Source: Sphingomonas sp. ERG5
GTDB taxonomy: Bacteria > Pseudomonadota > Alphaproteobacteria > Sphingomonadales > Sphingomonadaceae
Assembly (NCBI RefSeq): GCF_000803065.1
Contig: NZ_JSXI01000069.1
Location: forward strand, 1-64,000
DNA length: 64,000 nucleotides
Direction: 5' to 3'
In this document: positions 8,920 to 16,910 of the stretch, in pieces
How positions within the stretch are numbered: position 1 is the stretch's first letter
How the letters are laid out: every line of letters begins with the position of its first letter
Position numbers and translations under genes: made by a program
The notes under the pieces: model-generated
What the model was told of the DNA's origin: nothing
Seen by the model: the letters and a program-made list of their open reading frames with translations, nothing else
Database searches by the model: none

Positions 8920-9864
8920 TCACGCGATCGGCAGGCCCGCACGTTTCGCCGCCGTCAGATAGCCGATCATGCCGGCTCGCGCCGTCGCCGACAGGGCCAT
9001 GAAGGCACGGCGGCGGTCGAAGGGATCGGCGTGCCGTTCGAACAACCCGGCCTCGCTCATCTTGGCGATCCAGCGCAGCGCGGTGGTCGGCGCGACCGCC
9101 GCGGCGATGCACAGGCTCGATACCGAGACCTGCGACCGTTCGAGCTCCGCTGCGAACAGGTCGAGCAGCATGTCCCAGGCGGGATCCTCGAGCAGTCCGG
9201 CGTCGAAATATTGCCCGCGCAGCCGGCGGGCGCGGATCGCGGCGCGAATATCCTGGGCATCAATATCCGTCGCATCGGTCGGCGGCGGCGATGCATAGGC
9301 GAATCGCCGATCCCCGACGCCGGGCGTATCACGCTGCAGTCCCTCACCGCTGTCGCTGCGCGTGAGCCTGGCCAGCGTCTCGGCGATCCGCGCGACTTCC
9401 TCGTTCAATCGCCGCAAGCGCGCCTCTTCGCCATCACGGCTCGATTCATGCGCAGAGGCATTGCGCGTGCGCGCGGCGATGGTCAGCGCCACCACCCGTT
9501 CGGCGACCGAGGGACGGCACAGCAATTGCACATGCGGCCCAAACAATGTCGCCGCGACCAGATCGATCTGGTCCTCCGCCAGGGTAATGATGATCCGCGC
9601 CTGCCGGCCGAGCGCAATCTCGTCGAGCACCAGCAGCGCGCCCGTCAGCAGTTCGGGCGATACCGACACCGCTTCCGCGACGATCACGTCAATCGCGCGA
9701 TATTCGGCAATGTGCGCCGCCACCTGATCCCAGCCAAGCGTCGCCTCGATCCGTCCGCCGGCCAGCACCGCCGCCTCAGACACGAGCTGGGCGGCCGCGG
9801 CGTCGTCGGCAACGATCAGCATCTGAGGTGTCACCACAAAGGATGCCGCCGTCGTCTCGATCAT
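8920..9864 (-). CDS. two-domain regulator: receiver-like N-terminus and winged-helix C-terminus
   Basis: 314 residues. The first 120 look like a receiver-type alpha/beta fold (MLIVADDAAAAQLVSEAAV, IDVIVAEAVSV, ARIIITLAED, HVQLLCRP), but the usual phospho-acceptor position reads VAEA, so it may be a pseudo-receiver. A charged, coiled-coil-prone linker (EEARLRRLNEEVARIAETLARL, residues about 145-170) leads to a C-terminal winged helix (LFAAELERSQVSVSSLCIAAAVAPTTALRWIAKMSEAGLFERHADPFDRRRAFMALS) like MarR-type domains. It stands alone between FkbM copy 3 and pntB. Target unknown. Confidence 0.7.
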   Translation of the reverse strand: MIETTAASFVVTPQMLIVADDAAAAQLVSEAAVLAGGRIEATLGWDQVAAHIAEYRAIDVIVAEAVSVSPELLTGALLVLDEIALGRQARIIITLAEDQIDLVAATLFGPHVQLLCRPSVAERVVALTIAARTRNASAHESSRDGEEARLRRLNEEVARIAETLARLTRSDSGEGLQRDTPGVGDRRFAYASPPPTDATDIDAQDIRAAIRARRLRGQYFDAGLLEDPAWDMLLDLFAAELERSQVSVSSLCIAAAVAPTTALRWIAKMSEAGLFERHADPFDRRRAFMALSATARAGMIGYLTAAKRAGLPIA

Positions 9865-10009
9865 GCCCTAGCTCCGATAAATCCCTAACCCATTCGCAAA
9901 CTACGTAATTTACCCGCCATACGGGACCCGACCTTATCCATTATGGACCAAATGGCCACCAAAGTCTCGTACAAGTATACGACGTAGATCAGCCAAATAG
10001 ATTTTCCTG

Positions 10010-11503
10010 TCAATCGAGCGACTTGACGATCTCCTCTACCATCTTCTTGGCATCGGCGAGCAACATCATCGTATTGTCCATATAGAAGACATCATTGTCC
10101 ACACCGGCATAGCCGACGCCACCCATCGAACGCTTGATAAATAGGACCGTTTTGGCCTTTTCCACATCAAGCACCGGCATGCCGTAGATGGGTGAACTCT
10201 TGTCGGTCTTCGCCGCCGGGTTGGTCACGTCATTGGCGCCGATCACGAAAGCGACATCGGTCTGAGCGAATTCGCTGTTGATATCCTCGAGCTCGAACAC
10301 CTCATCATAGGGCACATTGGCTTCGGCGAGCAGCACGTTCATGTGCCCCGGCATGCGTCCGGCAACTGGATGGATCGCGTATTTCACGCGCACGCCATGC
10401 GCCTTCAGCTTGTCGGCCATCTCACGCAGCGCATGCTGCGCCTGCGCCACCGCCATGCCGTAACCGGGAACGATCACCACCTGCTCGGCCTGGCTCATCA
10501 GGAACGCCGCATCCTCGGCCGATCCGCGCTTCCATGGCCGGTCGGTGGCGGCCGCCGCGCCACCGCCGCTGGTGTCGGCACCGAAGCCGCCGGCAATGAC
10601 GCTGATGAAGCTGCGGTTCATCGCCTTGCACATGATATAGGACAGGATCGCACCCGACGATCCGACCAGGGCGCCAGTGATGATCATCGCGGTATTGTGC
10701 AGCGTGAAGCCCATCGCCGCCGCCGCCCAGCCCGAATAGCTGTTGAGCATCGACACCACGACCGGCATGTCCGCGCCGCCGATCGGGATGATCAGCAGGA
10801 AGCCGATCGCGAAGCTCAGGCCAGTGATGGTCCAGAAGATCCAGGGGCTCTGGTCCTGCGTGAAGTACGCGACCAGCCCGACGATCCCGGCAAGCACCGC
10901 GAGATTGATCACATGGCGGCCGGGCAGCATGATCGGCTTGCCGCCCATATTGCCGTTGAGCTTCAGGAACGCGATGACCGAGCCGGAAAAGGTGATCGCG
11001 CCGATCGCGACGCCAAGGCCCATTTCAATTCGACTTACGGGCAAGATGTGCACGACCGGCGGACCGGTATCAGATACCAAAAGCGTTGCAATTCCGAACG
11101 CTTCGGGGTTGAGGAAGGCGGCCGCTGCGACCAGCACCGCGGCCAGACCGACCAGCGAGTGGAACGCCGCAACCAGCTGCGGCATGTCGGTCATTGCGAT
11201 CTTTCGCGCGGTGACCAGTCCAATGACGGCACCAACAACAATGGCGCCGAGGATTTCCAGCATCGTTACCGTATCGAAGATCGGCTCTTCCGAAGAAAAA
11301 CCAGCCGCCGCGCCTGCGGCGAGATCATACGGTACGTGCGTGATCAGCGTCGTCACGACGGCAATCGTCATGCCGGCCATGCCGAAGGCATTGCCGCGCT
11401 GCGACGTCGCCGGCGACGACAGGCCGCGCAGCGCCAGGATGAAGCACACACCCGCAATTAGATAGGCCAGCGCCGCCCAAGGATTTACTGCTATGTGTTC
11501 CAT
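10010..11503 (-). CDS. pntB: NAD(P) transhydrogenase subunit beta
   Basis: 497 residues from the ATG at 11503 (MEHIAVNPWAALAYL), which is preceded by a GGGGCGG/AGCGAG Shine-Dalgarno-like stretch; a longer frame to 11578 lacks membrane character. Residues about 5-280 are transmembrane helices of domain II. The C-terminal 200 residues are the NADP(H)-binding domain III, with VIVPGYGMAVAQAQHALREM, HPVAGRMPGHMNVLLAEA and GANDVTNPAA. Together with PntAA and PntAB it forms the proton-translocating transhydrogenase of the inner membrane, which makes NADPH from NADH using the proton gradient. Last gene of the leftward operon that starts at 13997. Confidence 0.97.
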   Translation of the reverse strand: MEHIAVNPWAALAYLIAGVCFILALRGLSSPATSQRGNAFGMAGMTIAVVTTLITHVPYDLAAGAAAGFSSEEPIFDTVTMLEILGAIVVGAVIGLVTARKIAMTDMPQLVAAFHSLVGLAAVLVAAAAFLNPEAFGIATLLVSDTGPPVVHILPVSRIEMGLGVAIGAITFSGSVIAFLKLNGNMGGKPIMLPGRHVINLAVLAGIVGLVAYFTQDQSPWIFWTITGLSFAIGFLLIIPIGGADMPVVVSMLNSYSGWAAAAMGFTLHNTAMIITGALVGSSGAILSYIMCKAMNRSFISVIAGGFGADTSGGGAAAATDRPWKRGSAEDAAFLMSQAEQVVIVPGYGMAVAQAQHALREMADKLKAHGVRVKYAIHPVAGRMPGHMNVLLAEANVPYDEVFELEDINSEFAQTDVAFVIGANDVTNPAAKTDKSSPIYGMPVLDVEKAKTVLFIKRSMGGVGYAGVDNDVFYMDNTMMLLADAKKMVEEIVKSLD

Positions 11504-11608
11504 CTCGCTAACCGCCCCTAATTCATCGTGCCAGCGAAGGCTGGCATCTTCCCGTTTGCTCGCGCGGAACAGGTCCACACAAAACCCCAGCTTTCGCTGG
11601 AGTGACGG

Positions 11609-11923
11609 CTATCCGTGTTTGGCCGCTACAGGCCGGTCCTTCTTTTTGTACATCGCCAACATCCTGGCGGTCACCGCGAAGCCGCCGAAGATGTTGACGC
11701 TTGCCAACACCACAGCCAGCAGCCCCAACCATTTCGAAGTAGCGCCCGTACCGCCAATTCCCGCCGCCGCCGAGGCGATCAGCGCACCGACGATGATCAC
11801 CGACGAAATCGCATTGGTCACCGCCATCAGCGGCGTGTGCAGCGCGGGCGTGACCGACCAGACGACATAATAGCCGACGAAACAGGCCATCACGAAGATC
11901 GACAGGATTGCGATAAAGTCCAT
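11609..11923 (-). CDS. pntAB: NAD(P) transhydrogenase subunit alpha, membrane part
   Basis: 104 residues with three or four transmembrane helices (MDFIAILSIFVMACFVGYYV, TPLMAVTNAISSVIIVGALI, GLLAVVLASVNIFGGFAVTA). This is the small membrane part of the alpha subunit, a separate polypeptide in alphaproteobacteria (the three-subunit arrangement). It lies 105 bp before pntB and 9 bp after the PH-domain gene, within the pnt operon. The TNAISS and NIFGGF segments are typical of the family. Confidence 0.95.
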   Translation of the reverse strand: MDFIAILSIFVMACFVGYYVVWSVTPALHTPLMAVTNAISSVIIVGALIASAAAGIGGTGATSKWLGLLAVVLASVNIFGGFAVTARMLAMYKKKDRPVAAKHG

Positions 11924-11932
11924 GATTATCCC

Positions 11933-12292
11933 CTAACGGTCCATCTTTTGCGCAAGGAAGCTCTGCAGCCCGCGCATATCGGTATTGCGCCCCACCTTGA
12001 ATTCGATCGGTTCATGGCCGGACAGGAAAATCTTGATTTCGGCATCGAGATCGAACGTGCCTGCCGTCTCAACCGCAAAGGCGGTAATCGAGCGGAACGG
12101 CACGGTCAGGAATTCGCGCTTGCTGCCGGTGATGCCCTGCACATTGATGTACAGCACGCGCCAGTTGGTGAAGGCGATATAGTCGCGGATCGTCTTGTAG
12201 ACGAAATAGATCGTCTCGCCATCGGTCAGCGCCTCGCCATGCTTGTCGATCAGCTCGCGCGGGTCGACCGCGGTGGCGTTGAGGATGCCCAT
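11933..12292 (-). CDS. bacterial PH-domain protein inside the pnt operon
   Basis: 119 residues covering one bacterial Pleckstrin-homology-like domain: ETIYFVYKTIRDYIAFTNWRVLYINVQGITGSKREFLTVPFRSITAFAVETAGTFDLDAEIKIFLSG, with the alternating beta pattern and WRVLYI core of the bPH_1 family. These domains form oligomeric rings and are often of unknown function. There is no signal peptide, so it is cytosolic. Its ATG overlaps the TAA stop of the DUF559 gene (TAATG), and pntAB follows 9 bp later, so it is translated with the transhydrogenase. A role in transhydrogenase assembly or regulation is conjecture. Confidence 0.85.
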   Translation of the reverse strand: MGILNATAVDPRELIDKHGEALTDGETIYFVYKTIRDYIAFTNWRVLYINVQGITGSKREFLTVPFRSITAFAVETAGTFDLDAEIKIFLSGHEPIEFKVGRNTDMRGLQSFLAQKMDR

Positions 12293-12747
12293 TATTTTTC
12301 CTCCCCGATTCGGGGAGGGGAACCAGCCGAAGGCTGGTGGAGGGGGGGCGCCGCATACGCCGCAATTGCCTCAGCGGCGGCGTCAGGATCTTTGAGAATG
12401 CGCGCAGCGGCGACGTGGAGAACCTTCAGCCCATTTTCTTTCAGAAAGGCATCGCGACGCTCATCGCGCTGCGGTCGATCGCCACGATTGTGCGCCTCGC
12501 CATCGATCTCAATGGCGAGCGCCGATTCGCGGCAGTAGAAATCAATGACATACGGCCCGACCGGATGCTGGCGGCGGAATTTGAGGCCTGCCTTTTTGCC
12601 GCGCAGGCGCTGCCATAACAGTACCTCCGGCAAGCTCATTTCTTTGCGCAGCTTGCGGGCAATAGCCACTTCGGGGCGCAGCGCTCCCGGCACACCCCCT
12701 CCACCAGCTTCGCTGGTCCCCCTCCCCGTGCCGGGGAGGAGTGTCAT
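12292..12747 (-). CDS. DUF559 (Vsr-like endonuclease fold) protein, cassette-like insertion
   Basis: 151 residues. The core at about residues 28-125 carries the DUF559 pattern: ARKLRKEMSLPEVLLWQRLRG, GLKFRRQHPVGPYVIDFYC, LAIEIDGEAH and LKVLHV. It resembles very-short-patch-repair/restriction endonuclease folds (D/E residues in VIDFYC and EIDGE). Both protein ends (MTLLPGTGRG and HQPSAGSPPRIGEEK) are encoded by a pair of inverted repeats. Its ATG overlaps the pntAA stop (ATGA) and its TAA overlaps the start of the PH-domain gene (TAATG). The gene interrupts an otherwise conserved operon and keeps translational coupling at both joints. The biological role of the family is not established. Confidence 0.88.
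   Translation of the reverse strand: MTLLPGTGRGTSEAGGGGVPGALRPEVAIARKLRKEMSLPEVLLWQRLRGKKAGLKFRRQHPVGPYVIDFYCRESALAIEIDGEAHNRGDRPQRDERRDAFLKENGLKVLHVAAARILKDPDAAAEAIAAYAAPPLHQPSAGSPPRIGEEK
12301..12347. repeat. left inverted-repeat arm of the DUF559 cassette
   Basis: About 46 bp made of two nested palindromes: CCTCCCC-gattc-GGGGAGG and ACCAGCC-gaa-GGCTGGT, then GGAGGGGG. The reverse complement of the arm at 12698-12740 gives the same order of blocks with few changes. It encodes the C-terminus of the DUF559 protein. Confidence 0.85.
12698..12740. repeat. right inverted-repeat arm of the DUF559 cassette
   Basis: CCCCCTCCACCAGC-ttc-GCTGGT followed by CCTCCCC-gtgcc-GGGGAGG. This is the inverted counterpart of 12301-12347. 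It encodes the N-terminus of the DUF559 protein, next to the pntAA stop codon. A solitary copy of the outer palindrome occurs at 26015-26039. Confidence 0.85.
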
Positions 12748-13865
12748 CCTAGCAGCCTCGCGTTCACGACCTGCCCGCCTTTGGTCAGCCGGATCGCATC
12801 GCCAATCTCTTCATCGAGCACTGGCCTGCCGCTTTCCTTGTCCCAGAAGGCGCTGAGGAAATTATACAAGTTGCGCGAGAACAGCGCCGAGGCATCCGCC
12901 GCGAGGCGGCCGGCGACATTCTTGTGGCCGATGATCTTCACCCCGCCGATCTCGACGACTTCGCCCAGAACCGCGCCTTCGACATTGCCGCCGGCCTCGA
13001 CCGCGAGATCGACGATCACGCTGCCCGGCTTCATGCTCGCGACCTGCGCCGCCGAGATGAGGCGTGGCGCGGGACGCCCGGGGATCAGCGCCGTGGTGAT
13101 GACGATGTCCTGCTTGGCGATATGGCCCGAGACCAGTTCGGCCTGCGCCGCCTGATATTCGGGCGACATCTCGCCGGCATAACCGCCCGACCCTTCGCCT
13201 TCGATGCCCGCGACATTCTCGACGAAGATCGGCTTGGCGCCGAGCGACTGAATCTGCTCCCTGGTCGCCGAGCGCACATCGGTCGCCGAGACCTGTGCGC
13301 CGAGGCGCCGCGCGGTGGCGATCGCCTGCAGCCCGGCGACGCCGACGCCCATCACGAAGACGCGCGCGGCGGAAATGGTGCCCGCCGCCGTCATCATCAT
13401 CGGAAAGGCGCGACCATATTCGGACGCCGCGTCGAGCACCGCCTTGTAGCCGGCAAGGTTCGACTGCGACGACAGGATGTCCATCGACTGCGCGCGGGTG
13501 ATGCGCGGCATGAATTCCATCGCCAGTGCCTCGATACCCGCTGCGGCATAGGCATCGACCCGGGCACGCTCGCCGAACGGGTTGAGCCCCGCGGCGAGCC
13601 AGGCGCCAGGCGCGGCGCCAGTGATCGATGCGGGATCCGGCCCCTGCACGCCAAGGATGATGTCGGCGCCCTTCAGCGTTTCCGCACGGCTGCCGACCTT
13701 TGCCCCCATCTCGGCATATTGGGCGTCGGCGATCGACGCCGCCTCACCCGCATTGCTCTCCACCGCCATCTCGGCACCGAGCGCGATGAATTTCTTGACC
13801 GTTTCCGGCGTCGCGGCAACGCGGCGCTCGCCCGGGGCTTGTTCCTTGAGGACCGCGATTTTCAC
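12744..13865 (-). CDS. pntAA: NAD(P) transhydrogenase subunit alpha, NAD-binding part
   Basis: 373 residues, the alanine-dehydrogenase-like domain I of transhydrogenase: MKIAVLKEQAPGERRVAATPETVKKF at the N-terminus, FMPRITRAQSMDILSSQSNLAGYKAV, the Rossmann segment RVFVMGVGVAGLQAIATARRLGAQV and RSATREQIQSLGA. It binds NAD(H) on the cytosolic side and passes hydride to domain III of PntB. The stop (TGA) overlaps the DUF559 start. The aa3-type oxidase subunit IV gene lies just upstream on the same strand, giving a respiratory operon. Confidence 0.97.
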   Translation of the reverse strand: MKIAVLKEQAPGERRVAATPETVKKFIALGAEMAVESNAGEAASIADAQYAEMGAKVGSRAETLKGADIILGVQGPDPASITGAAPGAWLAAGLNPFGERARVDAYAAAGIEALAMEFMPRITRAQSMDILSSQSNLAGYKAVLDAASEYGRAFPMMMTAAGTISAARVFVMGVGVAGLQAIATARRLGAQVSATDVRSATREQIQSLGAKPIFVENVAGIEGEGSGGYAGEMSPEYQAAQAELVSGHIAKQDIVITTALIPGRPAPRLISAAQVASMKPGSVIVDLAVEAGGNVEGAVLGEVVEIGGVKIIGHKNVAGRLAADASALFSRNLYNFLSAFWDKESGRPVLDEEIGDAIRLTKGGQVVNARLLG

Positions 13866-13871
13866 CCGCGG

Positions 13872-13997
13872 CTAGCCGGCGATCAGCCAGATGACCGCGG
13901 CTGCGATCACGGCACAGGCGATGGCGCCCCATTTCAGCAAGCTGATGATGCTGTGATAGGTCGCTTCGTGCGCCTTCATGTCACTGTTGCCGGCCAT
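13872..13997 (-). CDS. aa3-type cytochrome c oxidase subunit IV
   Basis: 41 residues: MAGNSDMKAHEATYHSIISL followed by one transmembrane helix (AIACAVIAAAVIWLIAG). The pattern D.KAHEATYHSFI..LKWGAI is the signature of the small bacterial aa3 oxidase subunit IV family (Cox4 pro-2 type), and family members are usually 40-60 residues. It is a single-pass inner-membrane protein that associates with the terminal oxidase. It lies 6 bp upstream of pntAA on the same strand and is probably the first gene of the operon. Confidence 0.9.
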   Translation of the reverse strand: MAGNSDMKAHEATYHSIISLLKWGAIACAVIAAAVIWLIAG

Positions 13998-14154
13998 GAT
14001 CTCGTTCCCTGATGTGTCAGTCCCCAATTGCGCTTAGCCGCCCCCGCGCCGTCCCTCAAGTCCCGTCCCACGAGTCCCATTGAGGGGCAGTTTAAGCCCG
14101 TCTTTACCCGTCCGCATTAAGGTTACCGCAGAACGGGAAAACAGGAATGACCGA

Positions 14155-15579
14155 ATGACGCGCAACGGACAGCGCCTCCTCATGTTGATCGACGACGAAC
14201 CGGCGCAGCGCCGGCTCGTCGCGGCGCTCGCCGCGCGTCGCGGCTGGCGCGCGGTCTTCGCCCAGGATGGCGAAATGGCGATCGCCATGCTCGGCACGCA
14301 GGACGGCATGCAGCTTGATGCGATCCTGCTCGATCATTGGGCGCCCGAGGCCGATGCCAGCATGCTGATCGCCGAGATTCGCGAACGCCGCCCCGCCCTT
14401 CCCTTGCTGATGCTCACCGCCAATGGCTCGGTGGCGCAGGCCGTTGCGGCGATGCGCGCCGGCGCGACGGATTTCCTGGTCAAGCCGCTCGCCCCCGAAC
14501 GCTTGCTCGCGGCGCTCGATGCGGCGGTCGCCGGCAAGGCCGCGGGCGAGTTGCGCCCGCTGACCGAAAAGATTCCCGCCTTGCTCGCCTTTGACGAGAT
14601 CGTCGGTTCGGCGCCGGATTTCCGCGCCGCGCTCGCCATCGCCGCCAAAGCGGCGCGCGCACGCGTCGCGGTGCTGCTCGAAGGCGAAAGCGGCGTCGGC
14701 AAGGAAGTCGTCGCTGAGGCGGTCCATGCCGCCTCCCCGCGCGGCAAGAAGCCGATGATCACGGTCAATTGCGGCGCGATCCCCGCCAATCTGGTCGAAA
14801 GCGAGCTGTTCGGGCACGAAAAGGGCGCCTTTACCGGCGCGTTCGAGCGCAAGATCGGCCGTTTCCAGGAAGCCGATGGCGGCACCCTGTTCCTTGATGA
14901 AGTCGGCGAGATGCCGCTCGAGGCGCAGGTCAAATTGCTGCGCGTGCTGCAATCGGGCGAAATCCAGCCGATCGGCGCGCGCCATACCCGCGAAGTCGAT
15001 GTCCGCGTCATCGCCGCGACCAACAAGCGCCTGATCGAGGAAGTCGAGGCGGGCCGGTTCCGCGAGGATCTCTATTACCGGCTCAACATCGTGCAAGTGA
15101 CCATTCCCCCCTTGCGCGAACGCACCGGCGATATTCCGGCGCTGGCCCGCCATCTGCTCGCCCGGATCGCGCAGCAGCCGGGGCTGCGGCCGCTCGGCAT
15201 CACTGACGATGCGCTGGCGCTGCTTGGCCAATATGACTGGCCGGGCAATGTCCGCCAGTTGCAGAACGCCTTGTTCCGCGCCGCCGTGCTGTGCGACGGC
15301 GCCGCGCTGACCCGTGCCGATTTCCCGCAGATCGCGGCGCTCGGCGCGCAACGCCATACCACGCCGGGCCCGTCGCCAATGGCGACCAGCGGCGGCGTCA
15401 CCCTGTTCCATGCCGACGGCAATCTGCGCGCGCTGGAGGAGATCGAGGCCGATGTCATCCGCCTCGCCATCGGCCATTATCGCGGCCGCATGACCGAAGT
15501 CGCGCGGCGGCTGGGGATCGGGCGCTCGACGCTCTATCGCAAGCTTGGCGAGCTGGGGATCGACAACGCCGCCGCCTGA
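14155..15579 (+). CDS. sigma-54-dependent two-component response regulator (NtrC family)
   Basis: 474 residues from the ATG at 14155 (MTRNGQRLLMLIDDEP); the longer frame adds no domain. Receiver domain residues 7-125 with the acidic pair D13-D14, probable phospho-acceptor D60 (AILLD), T in MLTANGS and K in FLVKPLAP. AAA+ domain about 145-385 with Walker A GESGVGKE, sigma-54 contact loop GAFTGA, Walker B GGTLFLDEVGE and the FREDLYYRL arginine finger. The C-terminus has a Fis-type helix-turn-helix (RMTEVARRLGIGRSTLYRKL). It opens transcription at sigma-54 promoters when phosphorylated. No histidine kinase is adjacent, so its partner is elsewhere. It is divergent from the coxIV-pnt operon. Confidence 0.95.
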   Translation: MTRNGQRLLMLIDDEPAQRRLVAALAARRGWRAVFAQDGEMAIAMLGTQDGMQLDAILLDHWAPEADASMLIAEIRERRPALPLLMLTANGSVAQAVAAMRAGATDFLVKPLAPERLLAALDAAVAGKAAGELRPLTEKIPALLAFDEIVGSAPDFRAALAIAAKAARARVAVLLEGESGVGKEVVAEAVHAASPRGKKPMITVNCGAIPANLVESELFGHEKGAFTGAFERKIGRFQEADGGTLFLDEVGEMPLEAQVKLLRVLQSGEIQPIGARHTREVDVRVIAATNKRLIEEVEAGRFREDLYYRLNIVQVTIPPLRERTGDIPALARHLLARIAQQPGLRPLGITDDALALLGQYDWPGNVRQLQNALFRAAVLCDGAALTRADFPQIAALGAQRHTTPGPSPMATSGGVTLFHADGNLRALEEIEADVIRLAIGHYRGRMTEVARRLGIGRSTLYRKLGELGIDNAAA

Positions 15580-15594
15580 GGCCTGATTCAACAA

Positions 15595-15780
15595 CGCCAT
15601 CGGACCATCCCGGCGGAATCGATGCGTCGATTTTCCCGCAGCTGCGGGAGTTGTTGCGGGAGTTTCTGGGGGAAAATGCTTTTTGAGGGTTCTGCGGGAG
15701 TCTGCGGGAAAAGCTGCGGGAGTTTTGATGGATCCGCACGGGAGTTTTTCCGCTGTGCTGCGGGAGTAACGGGAGTTGCG
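15595..15780. repeat. cluster of TGCGGGAG iterons
   Basis: At least five copies of TGCGGGAG (15643, 15655, 15693, 15715 and 15759) plus shorter variants (TGCGGGAA near 15703, ACGGGAG at 15738 and 15769), separated by T-rich spacers. The first copy is half of a perfect 16-bp palindrome, TCCCGCAG/CTGCGGGA, at 15634-15649. No gene is seen here. The spacing is irregular, so it is not a CRISPR array. Confidence 0.75.
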
Positions 15781-16021
15781 CGCGCAATGGTCATGCTCTG
15801 CTCGATTCAACGCTGGTCATGCTCTGCTCGATTCACATCGTTGACCGAATGGGGTTTCACCGGTGACGCGCAACCTGCGCGCTGGAGACCAGGCATGACG
15901 ACACCCGAACAGCATGTGAATCGAGCTGACAATCATCGCCTGTGCTCGACTCTGTTCGCATCGTGCGAATAAGATCGGGGATGACCAGTTCAGAGGCAAA
16001 AAAGCGTATCGCCTCTTTCCT

Positions 16022-16104
16022 GTCATTCCCGCGAAAGCGGGGATCCCGCTGCCTCGCCCCGCACTCGGAAGAAGGAGCGGGATTCCCGCTTTCGCGGGAA
16101 TGAC
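16022..16104. repeat. REP-like inverted repeat (cattcccgcgaaagcggg type)
   Basis: Outer arms GTCATTCCCGCGAAAGCGGG and its inverted copy flank about 40 bp, giving a long imperfect hairpin. The right end lies 38 bp before the AlkD start codon. It is of the widespread proteobacterial REP type. A related core (GTCATCCCCGC) is found inside dnaE2 at 33283. Confidence 0.85.
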
Positions 16105-16141
16105 GGGGGGTGGGTCCATCACAAGCCATTCGGTTCTGGCG

Positions 16142-16828
16142 ATGGACGACCGGATCGCCGCGGTCATTGCCGATCTGCGGCAGCATGCCGATCCGCGCTA
16201 TCGTGACGATCTGGCGCGGCGCTACGGGATCATCGCGCCGACCGCGCTCGGCGTGCGCATGACGGAGATCAAGGCGATCGCCAAGCGGCTGAAGCGCGAC
16301 CATCCATTGGCGCTCGCCCTGTGGGGAAGCGACATTTACGAGGCGCGGCTGCTGGTGTCGCTGATCGCCGATCCGGCGCTGACCACGCCGGAGACGATGG
16401 ATGCATGGCGCGCGGATTTCGACAATTGGGCGCTGTGCGACACATTATGCTTCAATCTGTTCGATCGCACGCCGCATGCGCTGGACAAGATCCGCGACTG
16501 GAGCCGGCTGAACGACGAGTTCGGCCGCCGCGCCGCGTTCGCCTTGCTCGCCAGTGTCGCCCTGCATGACCGCAAGGCGCCGGATGGCCCGTTCCTCGAC
16601 AGTCTGCCGCTGATCGAGGCCGCCGCGACCGACCCGCGCAACTTCGTCAAAAAGGGCGTGAGCTGGGCGCTGCGCGCGATCGGCGAGCGCAACGTCGCGC
16701 TGAATCGCGCGGCGACCGGGCTGGCCGAACGGCTCGCGGCATCGGATGAGCGGACCGAGCGGTGGATCGGCAAGGATGCGCTGAAATCGCTGACCGGGCC
16801 GAAGCTGAAGGCGAAATTTGGTCTTTAG
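16142..16828 (+). CDS. DNA alkylation repair protein, AlkD-like HEAT-repeat glycosylase
   Basis: 228 residues from the ATG at 16142 (MDDRIAAVIADLRQHADPRY). The upstream ATG at 16100 lies in a REP element and is not used. The protein is all-helical with HEAT-like repeats: RYGI.APTALGVRMTEIKAIAKRLKRDH, WGSDIYEARLLVSLIADP, WALCDTLCFNLF, and DPRNFVKKGVSWALRAIGERN. The last block, with WALR and the preceding Lys-rich turn, is typical of AlkC/AlkD-family proteins, which excise bulky or cationic alkylated bases (for example N7- or N3-alkylpurines). Stand-alone gene with no Ada or AlkB nearby. Confidence 0.9.
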   Translation: MDDRIAAVIADLRQHADPRYRDDLARRYGIIAPTALGVRMTEIKAIAKRLKRDHPLALALWGSDIYEARLLVSLIADPALTTPETMDAWRADFDNWALCDTLCFNLFDRTPHALDKIRDWSRLNDEFGRRAAFALLASVALHDRKAPDGPFLDSLPLIEAAATDPRNFVKKGVSWALRAIGERNVALNRAATGLAERLAASDERTERWIGKDALKSLTGPKLKAKFGL

Positions 16829-16910
16829 GTCGCGAACCCATGAGCGGGAACGTCCGACCCTGGCGGAAAGCGGTCACCCGCCCCATAGTCGCACCCACGC
16901 TACGGAGCCA

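Noticed and set aside
15595..15780. CRISPR array
   Set aside because: The 8-mer repeats are irregularly spaced, without uniform spacers, and no cas genes are near.
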